Source: Paracoccaceae bacterium
Lineage (GTDB): Bacteria > Pseudomonadota > Alphaproteobacteria > Rhodobacterales > Rhodobacteraceae
NCBI GenBank assembly: GCA_014323795.1
Contig: JACONK010000037.1
Coordinates: 186,001-250,000, forward strand
Direction of reading: 5' to 3'
DNA: 64,000 nt
Shown here: one piece after another, positions 11,162 to 22,184 of the stretch
Layout of the letters: each line of letters begins with the position of its first letter
How positions within the stretch are numbered: position 1 is the stretch's first letter
The notes under the pieces: model-generated
Seen by the model: only the letters and a program-made list of their open reading frames with translations
Told to the model about the DNA's origin: nothing
Databases searched by the model: none
Position numbers and translations under genes: made by a program

Positions 11162-11755
11162 TTAACCGCCATTTCCGGAAGACACGCCAACCTGCACGGG
11201 GCGCAGAAGGCGGTCACCTATCATAAAACCTTCCTGCATGACCTGGATTATATGGCCAGCGGCAACATCAGGAACGGGTGCTTCAAACATTGCCTGGTGC
11301 AATTTCGGATCAAACTTATCGCCACGTTCCGGTACTATCTTGGTAATCCGGTGCTTTTTAAAGGTGGAGATCAGTTCCTTCTGAGTCAATTCTATGCCGT
11401 CGATCAGGGCTTTGTGTGCCTCCCGCTGATTTTCCTCGATGGTTTCCAAAGCACGGGCCAGGTTATCGTAGACGCTCAGCAGGTCACGGGCGAGTTTTTG
11501 GCCACCGTAGACCTCTGCCTCACGGCATTCCCGTTCCCCCCGTTTGCGGAGGTTCTCACTCTCAGCCAAAGAGCGTATTAGCCGGTCTTTCAGCGTCGCA
11601 ACCTCTTCTTCAAGAGCTGCTATCGGATCAACTTCTTCGCTTGAAGCATCGATATCGATCAGCTCGTCTTCCTGGAATTTTTCCTCATCCGGTGCCGGAT
11701 TTTCTTTCAGGAAACGTTCAAGATCTACGTCTATGTCTTTTTCTTCTTTTGCCAT
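11162..11755 (-). CDS. grpE: Nucleotide exchange factor GrpE
   Basis: Coiled coil followed by GFMIGDRLLRPVQVGVSSG. Confidence 0.95.
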   Translation of the reverse strand: MAKEEKDIDVDLERFLKENPAPDEEKFQEDELIDIDASSEEVDPIAALEEEVATLKDRLIRSLAESENLRKRGERECREAEVYGGQKLARDLLSVYDNLARALETIEENQREAHKALIDGIELTQKELISTFKKHRITKIVPERGDKFDPKLHQAMFEAPVPDVAAGHIIQVMQEGFMIGDRLLRPVQVGVSSGNGG

Positions 11756-11810
11756 CGGTCTTTTACCTGCCTGCGGTCAGCCGCATCACCAGCCGGGAAG
11801 TGTGATCAGA

Positions 11811-11838
11811 AATGGGCCCGGGACACAGATATTTCAAC
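11811..11838 (-). promoter_or_regulatory. Putative sigma32 promoter of grpE
   Basis: Minus strand GTTGAAA-N13-GGCCCATTT upstream of grpE resembles CTTGAAA-N13/15-CCCCATNT. Confidence 0.4.
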
Positions 11839-11971
11839 CCGGACAAATTACCAATCCAAAACAAGCCTGGATGCGCCGGGGTTTGTATGACATTGCGCAC
11901 CATCTCGATCAACCGGGATTTGATCTGTCAGGGCGATACGGCATATACTGATCCGGAAGAGGAGTCTATTC

Positions 11972-12685
11972 ATGCGCCCGTCGGGTCGATCTCAAAATGA
12001 AATGCGTCCGATCTGTATCGAAACCGATGTAACGAAGTACGCGGAAGGTTCCTGTATTATTCGATGTGGCGACACGCATGTGATGTGCACCGCCACCCTG
12101 GAGGCCCGTGTACCGCCTTGGCTCAAGGGATCCGGTTTGGGCTGGGTGACGGCTGAATATGGCATGCTACCCCGTGCGACAACGATTCGGAACCGGCGTG
12201 AAGCAATTTCTGGAAAACAGTCTGGCAGAACGCAGGAAATCCAGCGGCTCATCGGTCGTAGCTTGCGGGCAGGTATTGACCGCGTGGAACTGGGCGAACG
12301 GCAAATCACCGTAGACTGTGACGTGCTGCAAGCGGACGGCGGTACGCGATGCGCTTCCATTACTGGCGGTTGGGTCGCGTTACGCTTGGCGGTGAATAAG
12401 ATGCTGGCTTCGGGTGATATCAAGAATAACCCGGTCACGGCCCATGTGGCGGCGGTTTCCTGCGGTATTTATGCTGGTCAGCCTGTGCTTGATCTTGATT
12501 ATTCTGAGGATTCCGAGGCCAGCACCGACGCAAACTTTGTGATGACGGATACACACAGACTGATTGAGGTGCAGGGATCTGCCGAAGGGGAATCCTTTTC
12601 CCGAACAGAGTTCAACACCCTTTTGGATCATGCAGAAAAAGGTGTGGACGCGCTTGTGAACGCCCAAAAGGACGCCACCGCGTGA
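11972..12685 (+). CDS. rph: Ribonuclease PH
   Basis: [22 protein letters not shown]...[19 protein letters not shown]. Confidence 0.97.
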   Translation: MRPSGRSQNEMRPICIETDVTKYAEGSCIIRCGDTHVMCTATLEARVPPWLKGSGLGWVTAEYGMLPRATTIRNRREAISGKQSGRTQEIQRLIGRSLRAGIDRVELGERQITVDCDVLQADGGTRCASITGGWVALRLAVNKMLASGDIKNNPVTAHVAAVSCGIYAGQPVLDLDYSEDSEASTDANFVMTDTHRLIEVQGSAEGESFSRTEFNTLLDHAEKGVDALVNAQKDATA

Positions 12686-13296
12686 TGCGCAGGCTGACGG
12701 AAAAGAAAATTGTGATTGCATCCCAAAACAGAGGTAAATTGCACGAGATAGCCGTCCTGTTGAGATCCTTGGGGATAGAGGGTATTTCTGCCCCCTGCTT
12801 GGGTCTGGAAGCCCCGCCGGAAACCGAAGATACTTTCGCGGGTAATGCCCGCATCAAGTCCCATGCGGCAGCGATTAACTCTGGTCTGCCCGCCCTGTCC
12901 GACGATAGCGGAATCACGGTTGATGCCTTGGATGGGCAGCCCGGTGTTTTCACGGCTGATTGGGCGGAAACCGCGCACGGACGCGATTTTCCCATGGCAA
13001 TGACCAAGGTCTGGAACTTACTGGAAGAGGTAAACGCGCCTTCACCGAGGTTGGCGCAATTTCGCTGTACACTCTGCCTTACATGGCCGGACGGACACGA
13101 CGAATTTTTTGAAGGCATTTGCACCGGATCCTTGACGTGGCCTATGCGGGGAAATCGGGGATTTGGTTTTGATCCGATTTTCATCCCTGATGGTGATTCT
13201 GAAACCTTCGGCGAGATGGATCCTGACCGAAAAAATGCAATGTCCCACCGTGCTGTCGCTTTTGCAAAATTCAAATCGGCCTGCCTCAACGCCTGA
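12682..13296 (+). CDS. rdgB: XTP/dITP diphosphatase (RdgB/HAM1)
   Basis: [14 protein letters not shown]...[13 protein letters not shown]...[10 protein letters not shown]. Confidence 0.95.
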   Translation: MMRRLTEKKIVIASQNRGKLHEIAVLLRSLGIEGISAPCLGLEAPPETEDTFAGNARIKSHAAAINSGLPALSDDSGITVDALDGQPGVFTADWAETAHGRDFPMAMTKVWNLLEEVNAPSPRLAQFRCTLCLTWPDGHDEFFEGICTGSLTWPMRGNRGFGFDPIFIPDGDSETFGEMDPDRKNAMSHRAVAFAKFKSACLNA

Positions 13297-14449
13297 TTGG
13301 CTGAAAGCAGGGTTCGGTGTTTATGTTCACTGGCCGTTTTGCTCTGCCAAATGCCCGTATTGCGATTTCAACTCGCACGTTTGGTCAAAAGTAGATCAAA
13401 GAAGCTGGGCGGAAGCGTATAAATCAGAGATCCTTTCTCTATCGAAGCTGACCGGCCCGAGAGAAGTGTGCACGGTCTTTTTTGGGGGCGGAACACCGAG
13501 CCTTATGGAACCCGCCACCGTAAGCACGGTTTTGGAAGCGATATCAGACGCATGGGGGCTACCGAAAAACGCCGAAGTATCTTTGGAGGCAAATCCGACA
13601 TCTGTTGAGACTAACCGTTTCCGGGATTACGCCACCGCCGGTGTAAATCGCCTGTCATTGGGAATTCAGACCTTGAGCGACACCGATCTGCGCAGATTAG
13701 GTCGCATGCATAACAGGCAAGATGCGATACAAGCTATTGAAATAGCTCATCAAAATTTCACTAACACCAGTTTTGACCTGATCTACGCAAGACAGCACCA
13801 AACAGCTGCCGAATGGAAGGACGAGCTAACGCTGGCCATAAACCTGGCCGCAAATCACCTGTCACTTTATCAGCTGACAATTGAGGCGGAAACAAGATTT
13901 GGCGAGATGTATGCGAGGGGATGCTTACGCGGCCTCCCGGATAGTGACCTTGGTGCTGACCTATACATGCTGACCCAGGATATATGCGATAGCCATGGAA
14001 TGCCTGCCTACGAATTGTCCAATCACGCGGTATCGGGTGCCGAATGTAATCATAACCTGATATACTGGCGATATGGGGATTATGCCGGTATCGGCCCTGG
14101 TGCCCACGGTCGCATCACATTAGGAAATTCAAGATGGGCAACTTGCACTGATTTGCAGCCAGAAGTCTGGTTGAGGAAGGTAAATACCGGGGATACTGCA
14201 TGCCATTTTGATGTCATCCCTCCGTTAGAACAGGCGGAAGAGTATCTAATGATGGGATTGAGATTATCAGAGGGAGTATGCCTGTCCAGATTACAAAATC
14301 TGGGGCTCAGGATTTCTGGCAAAAAAATTCGCCAAATAGAAGAAAACGGTTTCTTAACAAGGTCCAAGGAACAGCTGTCCGCCACACATGAAGGCCGGCT
14401 GGTTCTCGACGCAATTTTAAGAGAATTGCTTACCGAGGAAAGCCTTTGA
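13235..14449 (+). CDS. hemW: Radical-SAM coproporphyrinogen III oxidase-like protein HemW
   Basis: YVHWPFCSAKCPYCDFNSH radical SAM motif, FFGGGTPSLM; start codon uncertain and overlaps the rdgB end. Confidence 0.9.
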   Translation: MQCPTVLSLLQNSNRPASTPDWLKAGFGVYVHWPFCSAKCPYCDFNSHVWSKVDQRSWAEAYKSEILSLSKLTGPREVCTVFFGGGTPSLMEPATVSTVLEAISDAWGLPKNAEVSLEANPTSVETNRFRDYATAGVNRLSLGIQTLSDTDLRRLGRMHNRQDAIQAIEIAHQNFTNTSFDLIYARQHQTAAEWKDELTLAINLAANHLSLYQLTIEAETRFGEMYARGCLRGLPDSDLGADLYMLTQDICDSHGMPAYELSNHAVSGAECNHNLIYWRYGDYAGIGPGAHGRITLGNSRWATCTDLQPEVWLRKVNTGDTACHFDVIPPLEQAEEYLMMGLRLSEGVCLSRLQNLGLRISGKKIRQIEENGFLTRSKEQLSATHEGRLVLDAILRELLTEESL

Positions 14450-14541
14450 AAGCAACATGGCACCTTTCTATTTTTGCAATTTTGCAATACCTTCAAGTCG
14501 TGTGTATCAGTGGTTGATCACTCACCATCACCATGTTGATT

Positions 14542-15441
14542 TTATTTGGAGTCGGCCTTCCGGGTGGCTGACAGCATTTGGCAAAGCTTGTCAAGATGGC
14601 CAAAATCCTTATACTCAATCGACAGAATGCCGTTTTCTTTTCCGGCAGTGTGATTGATAGTCACTTTCATACCCAGGTTCGCAGTCAAATCAGCTTCCAG
14701 CGAAATCGTATCTGCATCTTTTTTCGTATATTTAGATGTTTTAGTTTTCCTTGAGGTGGCTGATTTTTTTGAACGGGTCTCGACCTGCCGCACTGACAGA
14801 CCTCTGGCCACTGTTTTTTTTGCGAGCGCAACGGGATCATCGGCAGTTATCATTGCCCTGGCATGGCCGACCGATAATTGCCCGTCAGAGAGCATTTGTA
14901 AAACCGGTTCCGGCAAATTCAAAAGTCGCATCGTATTAGCCAGATAACTGCGGCTTTTGCCCAACGCATCCGACAGTTTGTCCTGTGTATGCCCAAACTT
15001 CTGCATAAGCATCCGATAGCCCCGCGCTTCATCCACGGGGTTCAGGTCTGCACGCTGTATATTTTCAATAATCGCAATCTCAAGCATTTCAAGATCACTG
15101 AAATTCCGTACAATAACGGGAATGCGATCAATCTTCGCTCGTTGCGCTGCACGCCAGCGACGTTCGCCAGCGACAATCTCATACCCGCCACCGTTAGGAT
15201 GTTCGCGCACGATAAGTGGCTGGATGATACCCTTCTCAGCTACGGAGCGGGCAAGGTCGGCAAGATCTTCTTCATCAAAAGTCCGTCTGGGTTGTTCCGG
15301 ATTTGTAAAAATTTTTGTAATTTCAACAGTTTGTACCCCGATTATCTCGGGATCTTTCATGCCGTGTGAAGGCAACTCAATATCTGCCATAAGAGCTGAC
15401 AGACCGCGCCCAAGAGCTTTCTTTTCCGGTTTTTTTGCCAT
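14542..15441 (-). CDS. parB: Chromosome partitioning protein ParB
   Basis: RGLSALMADI, NPEQPRRTFDEEDLADLARSVAEKGIIQPLIVRE, GERRWRAAQRA. Confidence 0.97.
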   Translation of the reverse strand: MAKKPEKKALGRGLSALMADIELPSHGMKDPEIIGVQTVEITKIFTNPEQPRRTFDEEDLADLARSVAEKGIIQPLIVREHPNGGGYEIVAGERRWRAAQRAKIDRIPVIVRNFSDLEMLEIAIIENIQRADLNPVDEARGYRMLMQKFGHTQDKLSDALGKSRSYLANTMRLLNLPEPVLQMLSDGQLSVGHARAMITADDPVALAKKTVARGLSVRQVETRSKKSATSRKTKTSKYTKKDADTISLEADLTANLGMKVTINHTAGKENGILSIEYKDFGHLDKLCQMLSATRKADSK

Positions 15442-15452
15442 ATTCCTGCTCT

Positions 15453-16220
15453 TTATGTATTGCGTCTGAGAAATTCAGCCGCAAATTTTTGGTATGCTAT
15501 ACTTCCTGTGCTGCGATGGTCATACAAAATTGCCGGTAATCCGAAAGACGGTGCTTCGGACAGCCTGACATTACGAGGGATAATCGTCTTATACACCAGG
15601 TTGCCCAAGTTTTCACGCACATCTGTTTCTACCTGTTGCGAAAGATTATTGCGGCGGTCAAACATTGTCAAAACGATACCCTCGATCTTTAGTTTTGGAT
15701 TAAGGCTTTGTCGCACCTTACGAATTGTCAGCATCAGTTGCGATAAACCTTCCAGCGCAAAAAATTCTGCCTGAAGCGGTACCAAGACAGATCTGCTGGC
15801 TGCCAAGGCATTTAAGGTCAATAAATTTAACGATGGAGGACAATCAATCATCACAAAATCATACTTTCCTTCTATTTTTTGCAAATTATCGCGCAATTTA
15901 AGAATACGGCGAGGTTCTTCACCCAGTTCTAATTCTGCGGAACTTAGATCAACAGAAGACGGCACAAGATTGAGATTCGGTACATTTGTCGGCATAACTG
16001 CCTCTTCAATAGATGCTCCATTAACCAGAACATCGTAGGTTGTGAGTTTTTGATCCGTTGTGGAAATTCCGAATCCGGTTGATGCATTGCGTTGGGGATC
16101 AAGGTCGATTACAAGAACAGTTTTACTGACGGCAGACATAGCAGTGCCAAGATTGATCGCAGTTGTCGTTTTTCCAACGCCGCCTTTTTGATTGGCAAGC
16201 GACATCACCTTATATGGCAC
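15453..16220 (-). CDS. parA: Chromosome partitioning ATPase ParA
   Basis: ANQKGGVGKTTTAINLGTAMSA Walker motif; adjacent to parB. Confidence 0.97.
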   Translation of the reverse strand: MPYKVMSLANQKGGVGKTTTAINLGTAMSAVSKTVLVIDLDPQRNASTGFGISTTDQKLTTYDVLVNGASIEEAVMPTNVPNLNLVPSSVDLSSAELELGEEPRRILKLRDNLQKIEGKYDFVMIDCPPSLNLLTLNALAASRSVLVPLQAEFFALEGLSQLMLTIRKVRQSLNPKLKIEGIVLTMFDRRNNLSQQVETDVRENLGNLVYKTIIPRNVRLSEAPSFGLPAILYDHRSTGSIAYQKFAAEFLRRNT

Positions 16221-16824
16221 GTTTTAAATCCCATATCTTTGCGACAAATGCGTTTGAATCAATCGAAGACGGAAATAAACGCGACCTAAAATACCACATT
16301 TTCTTAGCTTTTTCAACCTCTTCTCCACATTTCTGCCCTTTTAGATAAAGGGCAAAGCCGCCATTTTTCAGATGCGGCTTAGCATAAGACAGCAAATCCG
16401 TTAGCGATGCCAAAGCGCGTGCAGAAATCACATCGGCTTTCTGAAATGGCAGGTTTTCTATGCGTATAGTTATAATTTCTGTATTTATTTTTGTTTCACG
16501 TGAAACAGTGCGAAGAAATGCACATTTTCTCGCATCGGACTCCACCAAGCAAAATCGGTATCTATTACCTTCTCCGTGATTTATGATTGCCAGAACCATA
16601 CCGGGAAACCCGGCACCAGAACCCATATCCAACCATTTTCCACCATCCCCGGAGTGTTCCCAAAGTTGCGCAGAATCTTTAAAATGCCGCGTCCAGGCAT
16701 CTTTCAGTGATTTTTCAGAAACGAGATTGATCCTGGCGTTCCATTTTTTAAGGAGATCGAGGTAAATTTGCAGATTTTCAATTATTTCACCTGAAATACC
16801 AACATCGGCAAGTTCCCAACTCAT
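16210..16824 (-). CDS. rsmG: 16S rRNA (guanine527-N7)-methyltransferase RsmG (GidB)
   Basis: [13 protein letters not shown]..., [16 protein letters not shown]. Confidence 0.95.
   Translation of the reverse strand: MSWELADVGISGEIIENLQIYLDLLKKWNARINLVSEKSLKDAWTRHFKDSAQLWEHSGDGGKWLDMGSGAGFPGMVLAIINHGEGNRYRFCLVESDARKCAFLRTVSRETKINTEIITIRIENLPFQKADVISARALASLTDLLSYAKPHLKNGGFALYLKGQKCGEEVEKAKKMWYFRSRLFPSSIDSNAFVAKIWDLKRAI
16492..16507. promoter_or_regulatory. parS centromere site (TGTTTCACGTGAAACA)
   Basis: Exact 16-bp palindromic parS consensus, within rsmG. Confidence 0.95.
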
Positions 16825-18707
16825 GAAACTGATCTTTGTGTGATGTATCGCTTAATGCGGGCCAAGATCAGTGTTAGCGCGGCTGGAGTCATTCCATCGA
16901 TCTGAGCGGCCTGAGCAAGAGTTTCCGGGCGCACCTTTGAGAGCTTTTTTTGCAACTCCCTTGAAAGACCCGGCTGGTTTTCATATTGGAAATTCATAGG
17001 TATGCGAATCGCTTGATCACGCTCAAATCTTTTGATTTCTGTTGCCTGTCGGTCAATATAATGGGCGTATAACGCATCGTTTTTGATCTGATCAGAGACG
17101 TCTTTATCAAGTTCCGGAGCATCCCGCCATATTTTCTGTACATCTTCATATCTAATACCCTTCATCGCCAGAACATCCATGCCATTACGTCGATTACCAT
17201 CATAGTTTACCTTTATATTTGCCCTTTGCAGGTCGTGTGGTGTACAAGAAAGTCGGCGTAGGGAATTTTTAGCTTTTACCAAGGCATTCATTTTGTTGCT
17301 GAAAGCAATGCGCCGTTCTTCTGAGATACATTCGGCTTCTATGCCCTTAGGCGTCAGGCGCTGATCCGCATTATCAGATCGCAAAGCTAAGCGATATTCG
17401 GCCCTTGACGTGAACATTCTGTAGGGTTCCGAAACACCGTGCGTTGTCAAATCATCAATCATGACCCCGATATAGCTATTCGTGCGGGAAAACAACACCG
17501 GATCACTTCCCATAGATTCTTTCGCTGCATTCAATCCTGCGACTAAACCCTGCGCTGCGGCTTCTTCATAACCGGTTGTGCCATTAATTTGCCCGGCGAG
17601 GTAAAGCCCTGAAATATCCATCAGGGCCAGACGTCTATCCAGCACACGCGGGTCAATATAGTCATATTCGATGGCATAACCTGGTTGCAATATCTCCACA
17701 TTCTCTAAACCGGCGATCGTGCGCACATAGGCCATTTGTACGTCCAGAGGCAGTGATGTTGAAATTCCATTCGGATAGATGGTAGGATTATCCAGGCCTT
17801 CAGGTTCAAGAAAAATCTGATGGCTGTCCTTTTCACTGAAACGGATAACTTTATCTTCAATTGACGGGCAGTACCGCGGACCAACTGCGCTAATATGACC
17901 ACCGTATATCGCTGATTTTGAGAGGTTTTCTTCAATGATAGCATGGGTATCTGGATTTGTATAAGTGATGCCGCATGAAATCTGCTGTGCGCTTGCAGAT
18001 TCTGATAAAAAGGAAAACAGGCTAGGGTCGTCGTCAGGGGGCTGCATATCCAGCCCCTTCCAGCGAATGGTCCGTCCATCTAGTCTTGGGGGGGTCCCCG
18101 TCTTCAAGCGCCCAAAAGGTAAGCCAAAGCTGTTAATCCGTTCTGCCAGTTTGATCGATGGTTTATCACCCATCCGGCCACCGGGCCTGGATATATTGCC
18201 GATATGTATAACACCCCGCAAAAAAGTACCCGTGGCAAGGACAGTGACTTTTGCATGGATATCTGACCCATCTGCCAGAACAGCACCTTTCACCGCTAAA
18301 CCTTCAACTAGAAAGTCACAGACCTCTGCTTCAACGACTGAAAGACCTTGTCGCCCCTTAAATTCTTCCTGCATAGCAGTCCGATAGAGTTTGCGATCAG
18401 ATTGTGTCCGTGGACCCTGAACAGCCGGACCTTTGCGCCGGTTGAGAAGACGAAACTGGATGCCGGATTTATCGGCCACACGTCCTATTACGCCGTCAAG
18501 AGCATCTATTTCCCGAATGAGATGGCCTTTTCCAAGTCCCCCGATTGCAGGATTACATGACATTTCACCCACTTTTACGAAACTGTGCGTGACAAGAATA
18601 ACCTTTACGCCACAACGCCATGCCGCTTGCGCAGCCTCAGTGCCTGAGTGGCCGCCCCCGATAACAAGTACATCACAATCCGGTTGTTTCACGTGAAACA
18701 TCCTCAC
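16821..18707 (-). CDS. mnmG: tRNA uridine-5-carboxymethylaminomethyl modification enzyme MnmG (GidA)
   Basis: [41 protein letters not shown]. Confidence 0.98.
   Translation of the reverse strand: MRMFHVKQPDCDVLVIGGGHSGTEAAQAAWRCGVKVILVTHSFVKVGEMSCNPAIGGLGKGHLIREIDALDGVIGRVADKSGIQFRLLNRRKGPAVQGPRTQSDRKLYRTAMQEEFKGRQGLSVVEAEVCDFLVEGLAVKGAVLADGSDIHAKVTVLATGTFLRGVIHIGNISRPGGRMGDKPSIKLAERINSFGLPFGRLKTGTPPRLDGRTIRWKGLDMQPPDDDPSLFSFLSESASAQQISCGITYTNPDTHAIIEENLSKSAIYGGHISAVGPRYCPSIEDKVIRFSEKDSHQIFLEPEGLDNPTIYPNGISTSLPLDVQMAYVRTIAGLENVEILQPGYAIEYDYIDPRVLDRRLALMDISGLYLAGQINGTTGYEEAAAQGLVAGLNAAKESMGSDPVLFSRTNSYIGVMIDDLTTHGVSEPYRMFTSRAEYRLALRSDNADQRLTPKGIEAECISEERRIAFSNKMNALVKAKNSLRRLSCTPHDLQRANIKVNYDGNRRNGMDVLAMKGIRYEDVQKIWRDAPELDKDVSDQIKNDALYAHYIDRQATEIKRFERDQAIRIPMNFQYENQPGLSRELQKKLSKVRPETLAQAAQIDGMTPAALTLILARIKRYITQRSVS
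18685..18700. promoter_or_regulatory. parS centromere site (TGTTTCACGTGAAACA)
   Basis: Exact 16-bp parS overlapping the mnmG start (encodes MFHVKQ). Confidence 0.95.
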
Positions 18708-19963
18708 TTGCCCAAACAGAAACTTGAAAATATTTCGTCCAGAATATCCTCAACTCCGACCTTGCCGGTTACTGCATCAACCGACATCAGTGCACATCGG
18801 ACTTCTTGTGCAATCAGCTCCGCATCAGCATCTTGGTCCAGCAGATTAACAGCCTTCTGAATATAGGTGTTGGAATTTTCCATGGCCAGCCGGTGGCGTG
18901 TTCTGACAGCAGACCGTGCATGACTCGCTCTGTTACCAAGTTCATGCGTTAGTGCCTTCAAAAGTTCTGGTACCCCGTTTCCTGTGATACCAGATACTCC
19001 ATTACCTTGATCCTGCTTTCCAAGCAAAATAACATCGCCGGGTTTGTTTTCTAAACCAGCAGGTATTATGCCGTCTTCTGTCAAAAAAACACGTATATCC
19101 GCAGATTCAGCCCTTTCCAGAGCACGGGCTACCCCGATTTTTTCAACTGTATCATCGGACATTCGCAAACCTGCAGTATCGAGAAGGGTTAAGGGTATGC
19201 CGTTTAAATCCATGCGTATTTCTATAATATCTCGAGTTGTACCTGCAACAGCTGAGGTGATTGCGGCCTCGCGACCTGCAAGGCAGTTCAGAAGAGTTGA
19301 TTTCCCGATATTCGGGGGGCCGACAATAGCAACTTCGAAACTATCACGGATGCGTTCAGCCACATAGCTCCCATTAATTTCGGCAAGAAAATCCTTTTGG
19401 ATACGTTTCAGAAGTTCACCAACTTCCAGCGTTACATCTGTCGGGACATCTTCATCTGCGAAGTCTATGGTCGCTTCAATTAAAGCGGCTGCCCTGATCA
19501 GCTGTCTGCGCCAGGATTCAACTTTATCCGAGAGGTTGCCTTGCATCAGGGACAAGGCCTGGGATCTCTGGAGTTCTGTCTCTGCCTCAATCAGGTCGGA
19601 CAGGCCTTCAACCTGCGCCAGGTCAATTTGATTGTTTTCCAGGGCACGGCGCGTGAATTCACCAGGTTCCGCCATTCGTGCTCCGGCTGCTGATAATGCA
19701 CGGGATACGGCATCCACGACCGCTATGGAGCCATGCGTGTGCAGCTCAACAACATCTTCTCCGGTAAAACTCTTTCCTTGAGCGAATACCAGAACCAAGG
19801 CTTCATCCAGAATCTTTCCGTTCCAGACTAAAGGCAGCAGTTTTCGCTTCCTTGGAAGTTTACATAGGCGTTCACAAATTCTCAACGCGTCGGAACCTGA
19901 TACGCGAATAACAGATACGCCCGCTTTGCCACGGGCGGATGCCAGTGCAAAAATTGTATCCAA
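18704..19963 (-). CDS. mnmE: tRNA modification GTPase MnmE (TrmE)
   Basis: [57 protein letters not shown]-terminal CLGK. Confidence 0.97.
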   Translation of the reverse strand: MDTIFALASARGKAGVSVIRVSGSDALRICERLCKLPRKRKLLPLVWNGKILDEALVLVFAQGKSFTGEDVVELHTHGSIAVVDAVSRALSAAGARMAEPGEFTRRALENNQIDLAQVEGLSDLIEAETELQRSQALSLMQGNLSDKVESWRRQLIRAAALIEATIDFADEDVPTDVTLEVGELLKRIQKDFLAEINGSYVAERIRDSFEVAIVGPPNIGKSTLLNCLAGREAAITSAVAGTTRDIIEIRMDLNGIPLTLLDTAGLRMSDDTVEKIGVARALERAESADIRVFLTEDGIIPAGLENKPGDVILLGKQDQGNGVSGITGNGVPELLKALTHELGNRASHARSAVRTRHRLAMENSNTYIQKAVNLLDQDADAELIAQEVRCALMSVDAVTGKVGVEDILDEIFSSFCLGK

Positions 19964-19972
19964 CCTTATTCT

Positions 19973-21301
19973 CTATGTATTCATGGAATCAAAAAACTCT
20001 GAATTTGTTTTTGTTTGTTTCATTTTTCCAAGCAGGAATTCGATTGCATCCGTTGTACCCATAGGGTTTAGAATTCGGCGTAAAACAAAGGATTTTTGCA
20101 GGTGTATTTTATTTACCAGAAGGTCTTCTTTACGTGTACCGGATTTGAGAATGTCAATGGCAGGATAAATTCGTTTATCTGCAACTTTTCGGTCAAGTAC
20201 AATTTCAGAATTGCCGGTACCCTTAAATTCTTCAAAGATTACCTCATCCATTCTGCTACCGGTTTCAATCAGCGCAGTTGCAATAATAGTGAGCGAACCG
20301 CCTTCCTCTATATTTCGGGCCGCACCGAAGAAACGTTTTGGGCGTTGCAGAGCGTTTGCATCCACACCACCTGTCAGAACCTTACCAGAAGATGGAACAA
20401 CTGTATTAAAAGCGCGGCCAAGGCGAGTTATGGAATCCAGTAGAATAACCACATCACGTTTGTGTTCTACCAGGCGTTTGGCTTTTTCAATTACCATTTC
20501 TGAAACCGCAACATGACGTATAGCAGGCTCATCAAAAGTTGAGGAAATCACCTCTCCTTTTACAGATCTCTGCATATCTGTGACCTCTTCCGGTCTTTCG
20601 TCGATAAGCAATACGATCAGATAACATTCCGGGTGGTTCTGCTCAATGCTGGTTGCGATATTTTGAAGTATTATTGTCTTGCCTGTTCGCGGAGGTGCCA
20701 CAATTAAGGATCTCTGGCCCTTTCCGACAGGAGCGACCAGATCAATCACGCGTGCCGATTTGTCTTTTATCGTCGGATCCTCAATTTCCATCTTCAGTCG
20801 CTCTTTCGGATAAAGCGGTGTCAGGTTATCAAAATTAATTTTGTGCTTGACGTCTTTCGGCTCACTGAAATTAATCAACGTAACCTTTACCATACAGAAG
20901 TAGCGTTCCCTGTCCCCAGGGGCTGAAATAACGCCCTCGACGGTATCGCCAGTCCGTAAACTGTGGCGGCGAATCATTTCAGGGGAAACATAGATATCCT
21001 CCGGACCTGGCAGATAGTTCGCTTCCAGGCTGCGCAGAAATCCAAAACCGTCTTGCATGATTTCCAGAACGCCGTCCCCGGATATCTCTTCCCCTTCTTT
21101 CGCTATCTCCTTGAGAATCGCGAACATCATATTTCCTTTCCGCATTGTGGATGCGTTCTCAATTTCCAAAACTTCTGCCTTCCTCAGAAGTTTTGCCGGA
21201 GACATAGTTTTCAGTTCGGCCAAAGAGGCTTTTTCATTTTTCATGAAATACCGCGCCCTTTGCAGAGCGCTCCCTAGATCAGAGTTCAGAGTGTACGCCA
21301 C
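19973..21301 (-). CDS. rho: Transcription termination factor Rho
   Basis: [39 protein letters not shown]. Confidence 0.98.
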   Translation of the reverse strand: MAYTLNSDLGSALQRARYFMKNEKASLAELKTMSPAKLLRKAEVLEIENASTMRKGNMMFAILKEIAKEGEEISGDGVLEIMQDGFGFLRSLEANYLPGPEDIYVSPEMIRRHSLRTGDTVEGVISAPGDRERYFCMVKVTLINFSEPKDVKHKINFDNLTPLYPKERLKMEIEDPTIKDKSARVIDLVAPVGKGQRSLIVAPPRTGKTIILQNIATSIEQNHPECYLIVLLIDERPEEVTDMQRSVKGEVISSTFDEPAIRHVAVSEMVIEKAKRLVEHKRDVVILLDSITRLGRAFNTVVPSSGKVLTGGVDANALQRPKRFFGAARNIEEGGSLTIIATALIETGSRMDEVIFEEFKGTGNSEIVLDRKVADKRIYPAIDILKSGTRKEDLLVNKIHLQKSFVLRRILNPMGTTDAIEFLLGKMKQTKTNSEFFDSMNT

Positions 21302-21407
21302 GAATCGGCTTGGGTAGCCAGGCTATTTACGGCTGCCTAAGCAACATAGACACATAGGTCAATAAAAAAAATTGGGATCAGTCCCCATTCGATTCCTATG
21401 TGCCAGT

Positions 21408-21782
21408 CTAAATTCATGGTTGGGAAAATACAAAATTGGCTAGGTCTAATCTGTTCCGGATGACAGAGACGAGATGCCCCGGCTACCTGTGGCCCGCACA
21501 AGACGTCATACAATCGTTGGAAACAGTGGAAGGGCGTCTTCGCACGAATGATGGCCGTCCTCGCCGCTGCGCACGCCGAGAACGAAACCGTGATGTTCGA
21601 GATGCGCCCTGCCTCAAGGTTCATCGGACGGAAAATGACCGGCGTGGTCGCCTGATCATGTTCAGAGATATCCAGGGATCAGCGGCGCGATGCCACCAGA
21701 TACAACAGATGCCCCAAGGGCTTCCTGTCAGCAATTACTCTCGTAGCGCCCATCATCTATTGGATATGAGTCATGAACCTAG
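21408..21782 (+). mobile_element. Degenerate, internally deleted IS5-family insertion sequence
   Basis: N-terminal piece LFRMTE..., then RWKQWKGVFARMMAVLAAAHAENETVMFEMRPASRFIGRKMTG and C-terminal ATRYNRCPKGFLSAITLVAPIIYWI*; imperfect terminal IRs CTAAATTCATGGTT / CTAGGTTCATGACT (11/14). Confidence 0.72.
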
Positions 21783-22184
21783 TTTACCATAGATAATCTT
21801 AAAATAATGATAGAAAAATTGTTTATGATGTTGAAAATATGATTTCTGTGGATATGTAATTTATAAACACTTGTGTGTCGTTTTTTATATTCTTTTAAAT
21901 TCTGTGTAAAACCAGATAAGGTACAATGTATAATTTGTAAAATATCTAATATATTCAGTATGTTAAAAGATTTTCATCTGTGGGATAAATTATTTGTATT
22001 TATATATGATTCTGTGTATTTTCTTGTTTATGTGTATTATGAAGTTATTCAAATTCACATGGGAGAAATGCGCTGGTTGCAATGTCATAATGATGATAAG
22101 CCTCTTCATAGGCCGGACGTTCTGTGAATAAACAGCTGTGATATCTATCTTATCCACAGTCTGCCAACATTTTGGGAAAGATCG
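21783..22184. other. Putative chromosomal origin of replication (oriC)
   Basis: AT-rich spacer at a strand-switch between parAB/mnmG/mnmE/rho and aroE/coaE/dnaQ; DnaA-box-like TGTGGATAT (21847-21855), TGTGAATAA (22123-22131) and perfect TTATCCACA (22150-22158). Confidence 0.72.

Noticed and set aside
11026-11217. Minus-strand ORF MTAFCAPC...MAVKERPLVRSDLGGGAMPSEWQ between mutS and grpE
   Set aside because: Overlaps both genes' ends and matches nothing I recognise
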